From Pyrenopolyporus hunteri (Eukaryota > Ascomycota > Sordariomycetes > Xylariales > Hypoxylaceae): a DNA stretch of 64,000 nucleotides. The DNA is taken from NCBI GenBank assembly GCA_902806595.1, contig CADCXC010000009.1, positions 1,922,001 to 1,986,000 on the forward strand. Reading direction: 5' to 3'. Shown one piece after another: positions 1-11,215 of the stretch (position 1 is the stretch's first letter; the number at the start of each line of letters is the position of its first letter). A program made the position numbers and the translations under genes. The notes under the pieces were generated by a model. That model searched no databases and was not told where the DNA came from. It saw only the letters and a list, made by a program, of their open reading frames with translations.

Positions 1-674
1 ACCAAGGATACAGTATGGATTCAGACACAGCCAAAATCTTCAGCAACGCCGGCATAAAACTAAGACAGTTCTCTCCGGTATGCATCCGATTTTTCTTTGG
101 TATCTGCAGTTGTATAGGAGAATCAATGCTAACCTACACGCAGCCGGCCAACGGACTGATCCATCTGGAGAAGATGGAACTTTACGGAGGCTCTTAACAC
201 ACAACCTAACCTAGAGAACTTTGCTTGATGTCCATATCCGAAACAGCAAAGCTGTGATAGATCTGGCGTTCGAAGAGACCGCGATTCAAAAATTCATGTG
301 AAAATGCGTCCGCCTGTCACCAAAAGAGCCATCGAATACTACTGGATTTGGGCGAGTGTGTTCAAACTGATTGTCATTAGAGAAAATTAGAGTATTTGAA
401 GCTCTGTCGTGACTGGCATCTTCCAATAAGAGCTTGTTAGTTAACAAGTGTATGTTAAGCACGTAATGCAGAACATGACTATCGTTCTTCGACCACCACC
501 CACCGACTTCAGTCCCTATGCCCCTTCGAATAGATATACCGTATTTGGCGAGGACGGAGGCTCCGCCGAATCGAAATGGGCAAATCTTTACTGATGTCTC
601 GTTCCGTCGTCTGTGCTAACTCCTTCGCGTCCCCTCCCCCATTAGACCTCGTACATATCCTTACTCATGTTCGC
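1..674. other. left edge, no supported gene
   Basis: There is a 60-codon open frame at 15-197, but it has no recognisable domain. It could be part of a gene that runs off the left edge. The rest is the 3' flank of the small membrane-protein gene that ends at 675. Confidence 0.4.
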
Positions 675-980
675 TTATGCCGGGATAGCGGCCTTCCGGG
701 CTCTTCGCTTCGCAACCAACTTGGATATCCAGAGGCCGATCAGACCAACCCCCACAACGAAAACGATGCAGAACACGACGATGACACCGGGTTCTTGTTG
801 CTACTGAGCGTTAGTGTTTCCATTTATACTGTAGTGTTGTTCCCTAGCATAATCCTTGAATAACTCCAATGATCAAGATGGGTTTGCGACGGGGTATGCT
901 TCACGTACAGCCCAGTTCTGGCGAGGGACGATGTGGCTAAAGGTGTCGCGAGCGACAATGGCGTTGTTGATCGCAGGCAT
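675..980 (-). CDS. small single-pass membrane protein (65 aa)
   Basis: Two exons on the minus strand, 980-909 and 800-675, join in phase 0 across a 108-bp intron. The intron has donor GTACGT, branch site CACTAAC and acceptor CAGTAG. The product is 65 residues: a polar N-terminus with the segment PRQNWAQQEPG, one strongly hydrophobic helix at about residues 29-50, then a basic tail (KRRARK). The charge layout suggests an N-out, C-in membrane protein by the positive-inside rule. A second intron probably lies in the 5' leader: an acceptor at 992-990, just before the ATG, is preceded by TACTAAC, and a GTAAGC donor sits near 1300. I recognise the general pattern of short conserved fungal proteins of this kind but no function. 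Each exon is too short to stand out alone, so the splice pattern is the main support. Confidence 0.72.
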
Positions 981-999
981 AGTGGCGGACTGCAAAAAG

Positions 1000-3741
1000 A
1001 GAATTAGTTAGTATTGGCACTAAGGAAGCCGGCATCCGATGGAAGTTGTGAGGAGGCCAATTGAGTAATTGACAGAATGATTAGGCCTAGCGGCGTGAAA
1101 TCGGGGCGATGCGGTGAATTGATAGAAAAGAGCGCAAGTGGCGGTTTATTGCGTGGAATGAATTTGACTCGGCATTGGAGAGCTGTACCGGGGGAAATTC
1201 GGCGACGCGAAAGAAACCGCAATACGATTGGGAAATTCTGGTGTAGCTGGCGGACGAGCTTGCTGAGCTTCCAATTGACTTCACAAAATGTGGCTTACCT
1301 CTCCAGACGGTTAGAGCGGAATATGGTTGCTATGTGGAGTGCAGATGGTGGACTTGGTTGCGATGGTTTGGAGCTTGACTGTTGCTTGACGGGTCAGAAA
1401 AGCTGAATCTGCGAACAACACAAGCCCTTGAATGAGGATCGAAAGGAAGATTTTCCGCAAGGACGAGTGAGTTGAGAGAGAAGAGCAAGAAAAGAAGAAG
1501 GGAAAGATGGGAAAGGTTCGGGTCAAAAAGGAAATAATAAAATGAACCCTCGGCGTTAGACCTGGAGACGAGGACAACAAAAAAAAAAGCTTGTTCCGGG
1601 GCGGGAGCTCGGTAAGCGTGCAGCAACCAGGGCGGATGAGTTTCTGCGCGATTTTGTAGGTGGAGGCTTTACAGGCACCGGGGTCACCGGACCCACAGAG
1701 TGGATAGCTGTATTATTGTAATGCCGCAAATTGGGTATGGCTAAGGGAACATCTGATCGGCGGGCAATAGGGAATGCGAAATGCGACGACTCTTGTTGCC
1801 GCGAGCAAACCGGACTCGAGCGTGGCATGGGTCGACGGAGGTGTTTCGCTGTAAAAGTTCGCCAATTGGAAAGGTATCTCGACTCACCGTCTGGTATCCG
1901 GATCTGACGACCCTTTGCGAATTGCTACGGGGTTATATCGCGTCGCGAAGGGTTCAGCTGTGGATTCTGGGATTCTGGAGAGAGCGGTATCGTAGGATTT
2001 GGGAACTTGGAATTACAGATGGGGGAAGACGAAGAGGGAGAAGTGGAGTCTCTAGGATATTGTTTATCGTGCAAGCGCGGTGATGTCAGGCTTGCAGGCG
2101 TCCAAGCGTTACCTACTACAGCGCTAGTCCGCGTCCGGTCCATCATGGCCTAAACCGCTTTAGTGACGGGTCATGCGCCGGGCGAAAGGTTAGGTACCCA
2201 GGTACCCTAGGTAGCTTTACCACGAGCAGCCGGGCACCCACCTACCTATCTACCTACCTATCTAGGCCTCCCAGGTACCTATTAGATAGGTATTATACGC
2301 CCCTAACAGGTGCCTGGTATACGTGTATACTACCTAGAAAGAAACGAAAATACCTACTAATAATGATGAACGTTTTACCACTGTTCTACTCTGGAGATCT
2401 CAATGTCTCTTAACCTCGACTAGGTGCGTACGCGTACCTTGTACTTACGTCTAGGTACTTCTTATACAGTATGAATCGTAAAGTAGCAGTAGTTAGCACA
2501 ATGAGAGAATTTTCCAGCCACTCCAACGTTTGCTTGTTTAAGAGTTCCAACTCATGTTCCTAATCGAGAGACGATAGAGCCTGGCAGTCTGCGCAGTAAT
2601 GCCTTCAATTTGGGCTTAATACGATATCCCTACGTACATCGAAACTTTCCCGGATCTTAGCGAAGCCAAGACTTAAATCGTCGATTGAGCCAGACTTACG
2701 AATTAGAGGTGCACTACTGACGATTTGGTGACAGAACAGACAATTGAGTATGTACACACCTATGTACCTACCTATCCATAAGATAGATAAACGACGCGTC
2801 GAAGAGCTTGCGGCAATTCATCCAGCGTAAGACTTACTATTCAAGCGTAACTACGGATTACCTACCTACCTTAGGTACCTAGGTACCTGGGTATGTACAC
2901 GCCTCCCGAAGTGCCTCTGGTCTAGCTACTCTTGGCTAGCTCCGCCCCTTTTTGCATAAGACATTTCGATTGCGCATCACCAAGCCCAGCGCCGCTTGTG
3001 GGAGAAATAGATACATGTACCTACCTACTTAGCACTTATACACGGTACGTTGCAGGGATAGTAAAAGCAAGGCAACTAACACCCGAGCATGCCGACCTTC
3101 TGAGGCTCCTAATCCATCCCTCCCAATAGGTTGCTCGCCGCCTTTCTCGATTTTATACCCGGGTAGGTATAGCTATGCACAAATATGGAGACACTACCTA
3201 AAAGGGATATTATAGGGTACGTATGAGTGGGCGATGAGCTAGTCGCTAGTAAGTCTCCGTTTCCTTCATATCCGACACCTTGAAAGTTAAAGCTTCATTC
3301 TTCGACAATATATTATAATACATTGGGTATCCACGTACGTACCTAGGTATAGATCATATATAGCATACCACATCGCACCATGCTGTATACCTACATCCTA
3401 AATTACGTCTCAACGTCGAGTCGCTCTGCTTTCTTAAGGGAGGCTTCCATATATCGCGTATATAGGTATTCAAGGGATTTAGACGAGCTCCTTAGGGTAG
3501 GTATTAGGTAAGTCAGCCAATAGAATCCTCCAGTCGCTGGTTTTGCCCTGGGGCCAATCGACGGCTCGTGATTTTGGTTTCAATCCTGTCGAAAATGTGA
3601 GGATTTCTGGTTCTAAGACTGATATCAGCTTACCGTCTCCATCAAAGACTTTCATCTTTCAAATAGACGATAATGTGATTGTACTCCAGAAATCTCTCGG
3701 AGGCTCAACTAGGACCCAATCATAATACTCAAGGCGCCAGG
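1000..3741. other. intergenic, TACC/GGTA-rich
   Basis: The first 300 bases probably hold the 5'-leader intron of the small membrane-protein gene. The rest has no supported gene. Short TACC/GGTA arrays and GGTACC palindromes are dense at about 2190-2340 and 2855-2895, and again before the P450 start. The overlapping open frames between 1000 and 2150 lie on both strands and show no domain. Confidence 0.5.
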
Positions 3742-5571
3742 ATGACTCTAGACTATGGCCTAGATTGGCCAGTTAACTTTCAACTACTTCCGGTTACTAT
3801 TACAATAGTCTGCTATGTCATAGGTCTCGGAGTTTACCGTCTATACTTGAGCCCACTGGCGAAAATCCCTGGCCCGAAACTTGCTGGTGGGAAATATTTT
3901 CTTCTAACATCTAGTCAGAGCCGTCGAGCTTCGATTCCATTACATATGCTGAGTGAAGTTGCATAGCCTTAACCACCTGGTATAATGGCTACCACGACCT
4001 ATGGCGACGAGGCCAATATGTCTGGGTTGTGGATGAGATGCACCGCCAGTATGGCCCCATCGTCCGGATCAGGCCAGACGTGGTACACATAAACGACCCT
4101 ACGTTCATCGAGAAATTGTATTCGCAATCCCCTAAACAGCGGCGGGAAAGATATTGGACAATACTCCAAACGCTTCAGGCCCCTGGGTCAATTCTTGCTA
4201 CCCGCGATCACGACCTTCACCGCAAACGTCGAGCAGTTCTCAACCCCTTCTTTTCAGAACGAAACGTGAGGCATCTAGAGCCTGTCATAAATAGCACGCT
4301 GGAGAATTTATTCTATAGGATGGATGGATGGGCCGGACTCGGAGCACCCATTCGCATGAACGTCGCGTTTCGAGCTGCAACTAAGGACATAATCCAGGCC
4401 TACGCATTTGGTGAAGGGGATAGGTGTCTCGATAAGGAAGACTGCAACACTGCTTTTTTCGATATCAGTGAGTATATTCTGATTCGGACGACTCTGTTGT
4501 TGCAATTTCCGAGCCGGAAACAGCCCAACACCGGCCTATCTCGTAACCTCGAGGCCGAAGAGCGACCACTGACTTTAGACGTTACAGTGGCACCAAGTAA
4601 AGTTGCTCACCTGGGCACTCACATCTATTGGCTGGCCACCCTCCTAAGCAGGGTACCTCCTAAAATAATGACTATGCTCGTGCCTAAGATTGGCGTGTTT
4701 TCGGGTTTTGTCGAGGTAGGTCATATCCATCTAAGGGGATAACAGGTACCTATCTAGGTACGTATCTAATAGCACGCAATAGGGGCTCGCCGTCCAAGTC
4801 GAGGAGGTTCGAAAGGCGAAGGATCTCCCGGAGGGAAGGACAATATTTCATGAGATCATTCGTAGCGACATACCAGAGCCTGAGAAAGGAACTCGACGAT
4901 TAACAGACGAAGCTATGGTGATCGTCATCGCTGGTAGCGAGACCACAGCTTCGACCCTAGCAGCAATCATGTATCACTTGCTTGCCGATCGGCAATTATT
5001 TGATAGGCTGAGAGCCGAGCTTGAAACCATCATGCCCGATCGTTATGAACTTCCCGTAGCGTCGAAACTAGATGGACTTGTACTGCTAAACGCGATTATA
5101 GAGGAAGCCATCAGACTGTACCCTGGTGCTACTCACCGGCAAGATCGGACGTGTCCGGATGAGGACCTCGTCTACGAGGCCCCGAGCGGACAAACGTATG
5201 TCATTCCAGCCGGTTCGGCCGTCGGCATGGCGGCCCCGATTTTGAACCGCAACCCGTACCTCTATGATCGGCCAAACGAATTTCGACCCGAACGTTATCT
5301 CGAGAACCCGAAGCTTTCGAAATATCAGATGGCGTTTTCTAAGGGGACAAGGCAGTGTATAGGAATAAATCTTGCGTACCAGGAACTACAGACCTTCAAT
5401 GCCGGCATCGTTAGGCGTTATGACCTTTACGATCCGACTAGAAAAATCCAGAATGGCCCAACTTTAGAGCTGTACCATACTGGGAGGGAAGATGTCGCGA
5501 TGTATTCCGATTTCATCACGACTGCCCCATATAAAGGAAGCCAAGGCCTAAGAGTTATGATACGAAATTGA
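3742..5571 (+). CDS. cytochrome P450 monooxygenase
   Basis: Four exons, 3742-3886, 3967-4467, 4588-4715 and 4783-5571, keep one frame and give 520 residues, a normal length for a microsomal fungal P450. An N-terminal membrane anchor spans about residues 16-36 and is followed by the proline-rich hinge KIPGPKLA. Diagnostic motifs are AGSETT in the I helix (308-313), ExxR as EAIR (366-369), PERYL, and the haem loop FSKGTRQCIG with the axial cysteine at about 450. All key residues are present, so the gene looks intact. The first donor (GTGGGA) is weak, but the join restores a smooth family-like sequence. The N-terminal half resembles the trichodiene-oxygenase-like group of fungal P450s; that is an impression and the substrate is unknown. 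No terpene synthase, PKS or NRPS lies nearby. Cytochrome b5, a possible electron donor, is the next gene downstream, on the opposite strand. Confidence 0.93.
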
Positions 5572-6002
5572 ACAGGTTGCTATTGTTATGGGAGGTTGTC
5601 AGATTGTCTTTAAATTTAAGTCCTTACATGTGCGTATGTATAGGTATATACCTAAGCTAATAGCAAACAAACCGATAACCCCTTAATGCGGTTATGAAAC
5701 CTGAGTGCCTACCTACATATAAAACAGGGAGGGTGAAGCTCGCCTAATTTAGGCGTAGGCACCGGATCTGAAGGTCTAATACGAGTATATATCTTAAAGG
5801 TATGTGATTTATACCATAGCGCAATTGTAAACTCTATGACGGGCGGGCAAGGCAGCCCCTAATTCTACAATGGATTCGCAGCCTTCGCCGCCCCGTATCC
5901 TCGAATGGGATGCTACTATATATATAGCGCCTCTAGTCTTCCGGACCTATCATATATAGATTTCCTGTTGCTGAAGCTCCGTCTTACGCACCCTCGGCTT
6001 TC
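5572..6002. other. intergenic between convergent P450 and cytochrome b5
   Basis: This is the shared 3' flank of two convergent genes. It holds TATA-like AT runs and one short TACC element. No gene is supported. Confidence 0.5.
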
Positions 6003-6343
6003 TCATAACTTTGCCGTCTCTGCCAGCTCGCCAACTTTCAGCTTACCACCGTACTTCTCGAGGACGTTCTTTCCGTGGTACTTCCAGAATTGCTTCGTCG
6101 CGTTTTTACCGGCCATGCGTTTCAGGATCTTCGCGCCGCCTGGGTGCTCATCGAGGAAATCTGAGCCGAACAGGAACAGTCGTCAGCCTCGTGTATTGCG
6201 CGACGGGGGAGGGAAGGAGGTGGATAGGGGGTAGCCTTACTCGTGATATCATATACACCGTTATCGACGATTATGTACATGCCATTTTTCTCGTCTTTGT
6301 GCTCGGCGACGTCTTTGGCTGTAAATGTCTTGGACATAGTCAA
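6003..6343 (-). CDS. cytochrome b5, soluble type
   Basis: Two exons, 6343-6241 and 6160-6003, are joined across an 80-bp intron (donor GTAAGG, acceptor CTCAG) and encode 86 residues, or 84 if the second ATG at 6337 is used. The b5 haem-binding core is clear: the start MSKTFTAKDVAEHK, the first axial histidine in HPGGAK, and the second in the segment FWKYHGKNV. The protein ends soon after the haem domain, with no C-terminal membrane anchor. It is therefore a short soluble form or a domain-only protein, unlike the tail-anchored microsomal b5 of about 130-140 residues. Cytochrome b5 passes electrons to P450s, desaturases and other haem or iron enzymes. It lies next to a P450 gene and converges with it, which is suggestive but not proof of partnership. 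Confidence 0.9.
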
Positions 6344-7102
6344 TACAGGGGGATTCGGCGAATTTGGAAGAATCGGACTAGTAACTCAAGATAGGACGGC
6401 TTGTTGATGCGATATTCGTAATAGATGGGACTCTTTTTTTGAGAAAAGATAAATGAGTTGGATATGAGGTAAATTACCTAGAGTAGGTGTTGCGAAAAGG
6501 TAATTCGTGTTGTTGGCGCATGTAAAGACATTCGCGATCGTCAAGAAACAAGAATGTTGACCAACTTTCCGTATGAAAGAACCTCGGCACAATATCATCC
6601 CAAGGCACGGGGGTTGACCAGGGGGGTCTGATTACGCTCACCGTCATTGGTCCTCCGTGAGTAGCGCTAGTGCTGGAGCTTATGTGGTATATTAGGTAGG
6701 TAGCTACCTACTCACTGTTGTGAGTGCTAAAGGATGGATAATTGACGCCCGTTATACATGTACCTTAGGTACTTGGTACTTACCTAGACCTACGTATTTT
6801 CAAAACTAACAGTTCAGTTCCCACTCTCTCTGCATGTGTATAAGACTTATCAGTTTAAGGCAGGTTCAGACTAATAGCCAAGTTCGTCGATAGTATACTG
6901 AGTGAGAGATTTATACCCGAGTTACGCAGGTAATTATCATCATTATAATCTAATATATCACTATAGTCATCACAGATATTCATCACAACATTCATCTCAA
7001 TACTCATCAGCAGAGTCCAGTAAAACGAGAGTTAATAGTTCACCCTCGCCTTGGTATCCTAGAGCCTCAATCATATACCGCTATCGACTCTGTGCCTCTA
7101 CT
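6344..7102. other. intergenic
   Basis: This holds the 5' flank of cytochrome b5 and the 3' flank of oma1. There is a short TACC array near 6690-6790 and no supported gene. Confidence 0.45.
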
Positions 7103-8370
7103 TTACTCTATGAGCACTCCCCTCTCCATAGCTCTTCTAAACAAGTCGGCGAACGCGGAAGTTCCCCTACAATCACTCTCCTGCATCTTTTCTATAGCTT
7201 TAGGCATCCATTCCCCTATCTTCTGGATTCGGTTGAAGTTCTACATATTGTTAGCTTTCCGGACACGCCGCTAAGATTGCGCCCCAGGGAAGGACGTGTA
7301 CGTACAGACGGGTGAGTACTCATCCATTCGGGGGGCTCTCCCATCTGCGCCCTCTCCATTCGTTTCCAGAAGCCGATCGCCCCGCGCGGGTCGTAGCAAG
7401 CCTCCGCCATCATCATCAGGCCGATATAGTCTGCCTCGCTTTCCTGCAAGCGACCCATTGGTCGCGCAAATAGAAGATCTAGAATTGCGCCGCCGATGAA
7501 GTGCGTGCCTAGAATTGCTATTCCGCCTGTGAGAAGTATAAGAGAATAGAGTAGGATGTTTATCCCGATCTGCCCCGACATGCGCTCACCCATATGCCCC
7601 GCGAGGTTGTGAGCTATCTCGTGGCCTAACACCGTCGCCAGGCCCTCTTCGTCCCTGGCTATAGGTAGCAAGCCGCTGAAGACGAAGACCTTCCCGCCTG
7701 GGAGGACGAAAGCGTTCGCAGTGCCTGACCGAAGCTAGCGCATTAGTTTTCCCGGACAAGGTGCGTTTGTGCCCGCCACCGCCGCCGCCGTAACTAAATC
7801 ATAGGATTCTCACGTACGAGGATCGTCAATCACCCTAATCTCCCATTTCGCATTATCCATGCCCGAGACGGGTATCAATCTCTGCATGACGCGCTTTACC
7901 ATAGCCATGCGCGGATCCCACTCACTTAGGAACCGGCCGCCGGAACGCTCAACCTCCCAGATGAGTCTCTTGACTTGCGCCTCGCTCGCCGCCTCTACCG
8001 ACTCCTCACTGAAACAGTTGAAGCGCCGCCGCCCCGATACTGGCACAGTCTGGACATTACTAAAGTAGAATACCACTGCGCCGACAACGGAGATGAGGAT
8101 GACTGTATGCAGACTCGGAGAACGGGCAATCTGTCTAAGACGGCCGGAGGTTACGAGGGGCTTCGCCTGAGAAAGTTGGTAGTGGGGATCGTGGTTGTAG
8201 TTGCGTGTATTGTGTGGCGGACGCGGCCAGTTATTTCTTCGGAGGTGGGTTTGAGAGAATGGTCGGTGTCGTTGGGCGAAGCGGAGGGGCAGAGAGGTCG
8301 AGGAAGACGGAGGACATACTCGAACCGCGAGGGAGCGCCATAGAGGTTGAAAAGCCCGATGCGACTGCAT
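7103..8370 (-). CDS. oma1: mitochondrial metalloprotease OMA1 (M48)
   Basis: Three exons, 8370-7818, 7724-7306 and 7240-7103, give 369 residues in one frame. Introns of 93 and 65 bp have GTACGT donors, and the second has a GCTAAC branch site. The first 60 residues are rich in Arg and Ser with few acidic residues, as expected of a mitochondrial presequence. A membrane segment follows at about residues 118-136. The zinc site is HEIAH (219-223), with the third ligand expected from ESEAD (about 279-283). The segments GGKVFVFSGLL, RPMGRLQESEAD and STHPSNFNRI are typical of OMA1. OMA1 is a stress-activated inner-membrane peptidase that works with the m-AAA and i-AAA systems. An upstream in-frame extension with no ATG-supported targeting role was left out. 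The start chosen is the ATG that opens the presequence MQSHRAFQPLWRSLAV. Confidence 0.93.
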
Positions 8371-9033
8371 CGTGAAACTTGCGCTCGTGCGGACGCACGG
8401 CAGAGGAGCGAGTCTTTCGGGCGTTGGAAGCCGAATCTGGTTTGAGGTACAATACAATATGATTACATGTCAGTTAGGTTAGGTACCTCCATGGAGGCGC
8501 TACGTCAAAGGCCGGAGTGCCGGAGTTATAAATAGGACAGGGGTGTAGCACCTATAGTGGTCCCGTAATAGGATGTATTCAACCGCTTACATAGGTACCT
8601 ACCTACCTACCTACCTACCTAGGTAGGTACCTAGTACACCCCTACGTGAATCACCTAGGATGGAACGCCGTGGGGACGCGCAGATCCGTAATCTCGACCT
8701 GTATTATATTTTTATTGCGCCTGCCCGACTGCCTAACCTACTACATATTATCGTTCTACAACACATGAGGGTATATACACCTACGTACCCAGGTGGGTAT
8801 AGCCAACCAACTACTACCTGACTCAAATGAAAACTGATAGAGATCAAACAATACATAGTATAGGTAGGTAGTTACCCAGTTACCTCGTCCCCGAAGAGCA
8901 CCGGAAGAGTCTTTATAATCCCGCAGCCCATATGTATTACACCAAAACAAAAAAAAAGAAATAGAAAAAGAAAACAAAATAAGGGAAAAGCTTTTATAAT
9001 ATAGCCTTAGTCGTTGGGACCATCCAAGAGAAT
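8371..9033. other. intergenic with TACC array
   Basis: Apart from the oma1 5' flank and the 3' flank of the glucanase gene, the notable element is an uninterrupted TACC/GGTA array at about 8590-8635. An A-rich stretch follows at 8942-8990. Confidence 0.5.
8590..8635. repeat. TACC/GGTA palindromic array
   Basis: Several TACC units in a row turn into GGTA units through a TAGGTA centre, so the array can fold back on itself. Similar arrays lie at about 2190-2300, 20430-20455, 24560-24735, 30170-30320 and 37980-38150, almost always between genes. Confidence 0.8.
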
Positions 9034-11215
9034 CTACATGGCGAACAGGAAGAAAGCTACGGCTCCGATAAGCCCAAAGCTAACGCTCGTCTTGACGCCG
9101 CTGCCAACTACAACGATGCCGCACGAGGGTCCCTTGCAGCCACCCGCGGGCACCCCAGTCCCGGAGGGAGTGGCGAACGACGTCGACAGCGTTGAGTTGT
9201 AGCCCGTGTCGGTGTTTGTGGCCGGGACGGGCGTCGGCGGCGGCGGCGGCGTCACGACAACATCGGTCGTGCTGCTGCCGGTTTCCTTGGTCTCCGTCTC
9301 CGGCTTCCTCTCCGTAGGCTTGCTGGTCGTCTTGGTTTCTTCGGCCGGCTCGCTCGGGGTGCTCTTGGTGACGGGGCACACGGTCGTCGTGACGGTGACC
9401 TCGCTGGTAACAGAGCCTACGGGGCAGTCCGTGACGGTGGCCGCGCACGAAGTGATCGTGTAGGTATTCGTTATCTCGATAGTGCTTATCGTAGACTCCT
9501 CGGAGTCGCTGGGAGCCGGTGTTGGCTTCGACGTTGGCTCAGGCGTAGGCTCGGGCGTCGGTTCGGTCTTAGAGCTGCTCTTTGTTACGGGACAGACAGT
9601 GGTTCCGATCGAGATAATCTTGGTCGTCACGTAGCCCTTAGCCGGGCAGTCAGTCACCGTTGGGGCGCACGACGTGATAGTGCGAATGTCGGTTGAAAAA
9701 ATGGTCGAGGTGGTCAACTCCTCGGATGAAGTAGTGGTTGCCGTGGCTGACTCGGTCTCCGTGCATGAGTCATCGTCCTCCGAAGGGGTTGGCGCCGGAG
9801 AAGTCGTCGACGACTCGGTGTCGGTGCACGAATCGTCGTCTCCCTCAGAAGCCGTCGGCGTCGGCGAAGAAGTTGTTGACGACTCGGTCTCCGTGCATGA
9901 ACCATCATCCTCTGAAGGGGTTGGCGATTGGGTGCTATCGGATTTAGAGGATGTTGTTGTTGCTGACTCGCTAGAGCTGGTGGCAGACGCTGACGAAGAA
10001 GTAGCGCTAGACGAGCTAGACGCCGTCGACGACGGCTTATCTTGGCCCTCCTCAAGCTTGTAGACTTTGATATCCTTTACCTTGAAGTTAGACGAGTCGA
10101 AGTCGTCGTGCTTCGCCGCAACGTATTCGGTACAAGCATTGAATCCGGTCTTAGCTTTGCAGCTTGCATCCCACTTATCAGGCTGGCCAGCAACTCCGCA
10201 AAAGTTGATGTTCAAGATCATCTTCATATCCTTAAAGGCGTCTTTGACGTTGCACTTGCTGATAACGTATGACGGCAGATCCCAGTCAGCACTAGGCTCC
10301 GGCTTGCCGTCTAGGATGTCTTTAGGCGCCTTGTCGCGGGGCCAATCCCAAATTTTTAGGAAATCTTCTGTCCATTCCAGCGCGAAGATGCCTCCAGACG
10401 CAGATCCGAAGGTAGACGAGAACTCCGAAGCTGAGCAACCTTGGAAATTCGCCTGCCCTGGGGCTTGGTCATAGCAATTAGGGGAGTCGATCTTGGCTGT
10501 CATGTCACTTGCGACGAGAGTACAGTCCCCAATGACACTGGGTTTGTCAACATGGGAGGTATGACGGTTGAAGGTTAGGTCATTCCAGTTCTCATAGAGA
10601 TCGATTTCACCCTTGGTCGGCCACGGGTTGCCAAAGAACCACTAACAATTTAGGTCAGTCGTCAACATTACCGGGAAATTCACAAGACTTATGCCAAAGG
10701 TAGAGATAGCTTCGGGCATTTCTCGCGGGGTCTTGGGCAAGTAGGATCATGTTAAAGCACGGAGGAGAACCTACGAATGCGGGCCACGAGCCACACACTG
10801 GCTTCGGGAGATGAGTGAAGTCGGCAATGACTAGACCATGGTTGTAGACCGTTTTACTTTCTAGTCTAACGCTCTTTCGCCCAGCACCCCCGGGATTGTA
10901 ATCACCCGAGGTATGATCTACACCGACATAGATCTCGTCGTCCTGGTACTTAGCAAGGCCAAGCTTTTCTGCGTCGGCTCGGCTCTGGTACTGAACGTAA
11001 CCGGCGTTGGGGTCGTTGCCCTACGTAGGATGTTAGAAAAACCGAACGGGAACGGAAGTTATACTATCTCGGGTGCTTACGGTAAAAAAGTCGAACTTGT
11101 CAAAGAAATTAGTTGAATTATAGACTTCGGAAACCTGATATGATTTGGTAGCACCGGCACGAGCAGCCAAGGCGACGGCAGCAGTACCGACGGTTTTAAG
11201 GAGTGATGGAGCCAT
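9034..11215 (-). CDS. GPI-anchored GH16 endo-beta-glucanase
   Basis: Three exons, 11215-11081, 11020-10775 and 10641-9034, encode 662 residues with phase-0 joins. Residues 1-22 form a signal peptide. The GH16 domain covers about residues 25-290 and contains the catalytic ExDxxE signature as GEIDLYENW, with nucleophile Glu139, Asp141 and acid/base Glu144. The C-terminal half is Ser/Thr-rich. It holds three near-repeats of a Glu/Asp/Ser/Thr block around SCTETES, then two copies of a Cys module of the form TITSCA-TVTDCP...TTVCPVT, then a Pro-rich stretch. The last 20 or so residues are hydrophobic after small residues, as for GPI attachment. Related fungal enzymes are called mixed-linked or endo-1,3(4)-beta-glucanases and remodel the cell wall. 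Dense CpG and C-rich third positions open long antisense frames over the linker; these are not genes. Confidence 0.9.
9470..10070 (-). repeat. coding tandem repeats in glucanase linker
   Basis: Within the last exon of the GH16 gene, three short acidic/Ser-Thr units around SC(T)(E/D)TES lie at about 9735-9920. One copy of the module TVTDCP...TTVCPVT lies at about 9590-9690, and the second follows at 9360-9470. Such modules usually act as glycosylated stalks that space the catalytic domain from the wall. Confidence 0.7.

Noticed and set aside
9674..10063. Plus-strand frame rich in Val/Ser over the glucanase linker
   Set aside because: It is the reverse of the Ser/Thr/Glu repeats of the real gene.
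3742..11215. Secondary-metabolite gene cluster around the P450
   Set aside because: No backbone enzyme (PKS, NRPS, terpene synthase) or transporter is present; the neighbours are housekeeping or wall genes.
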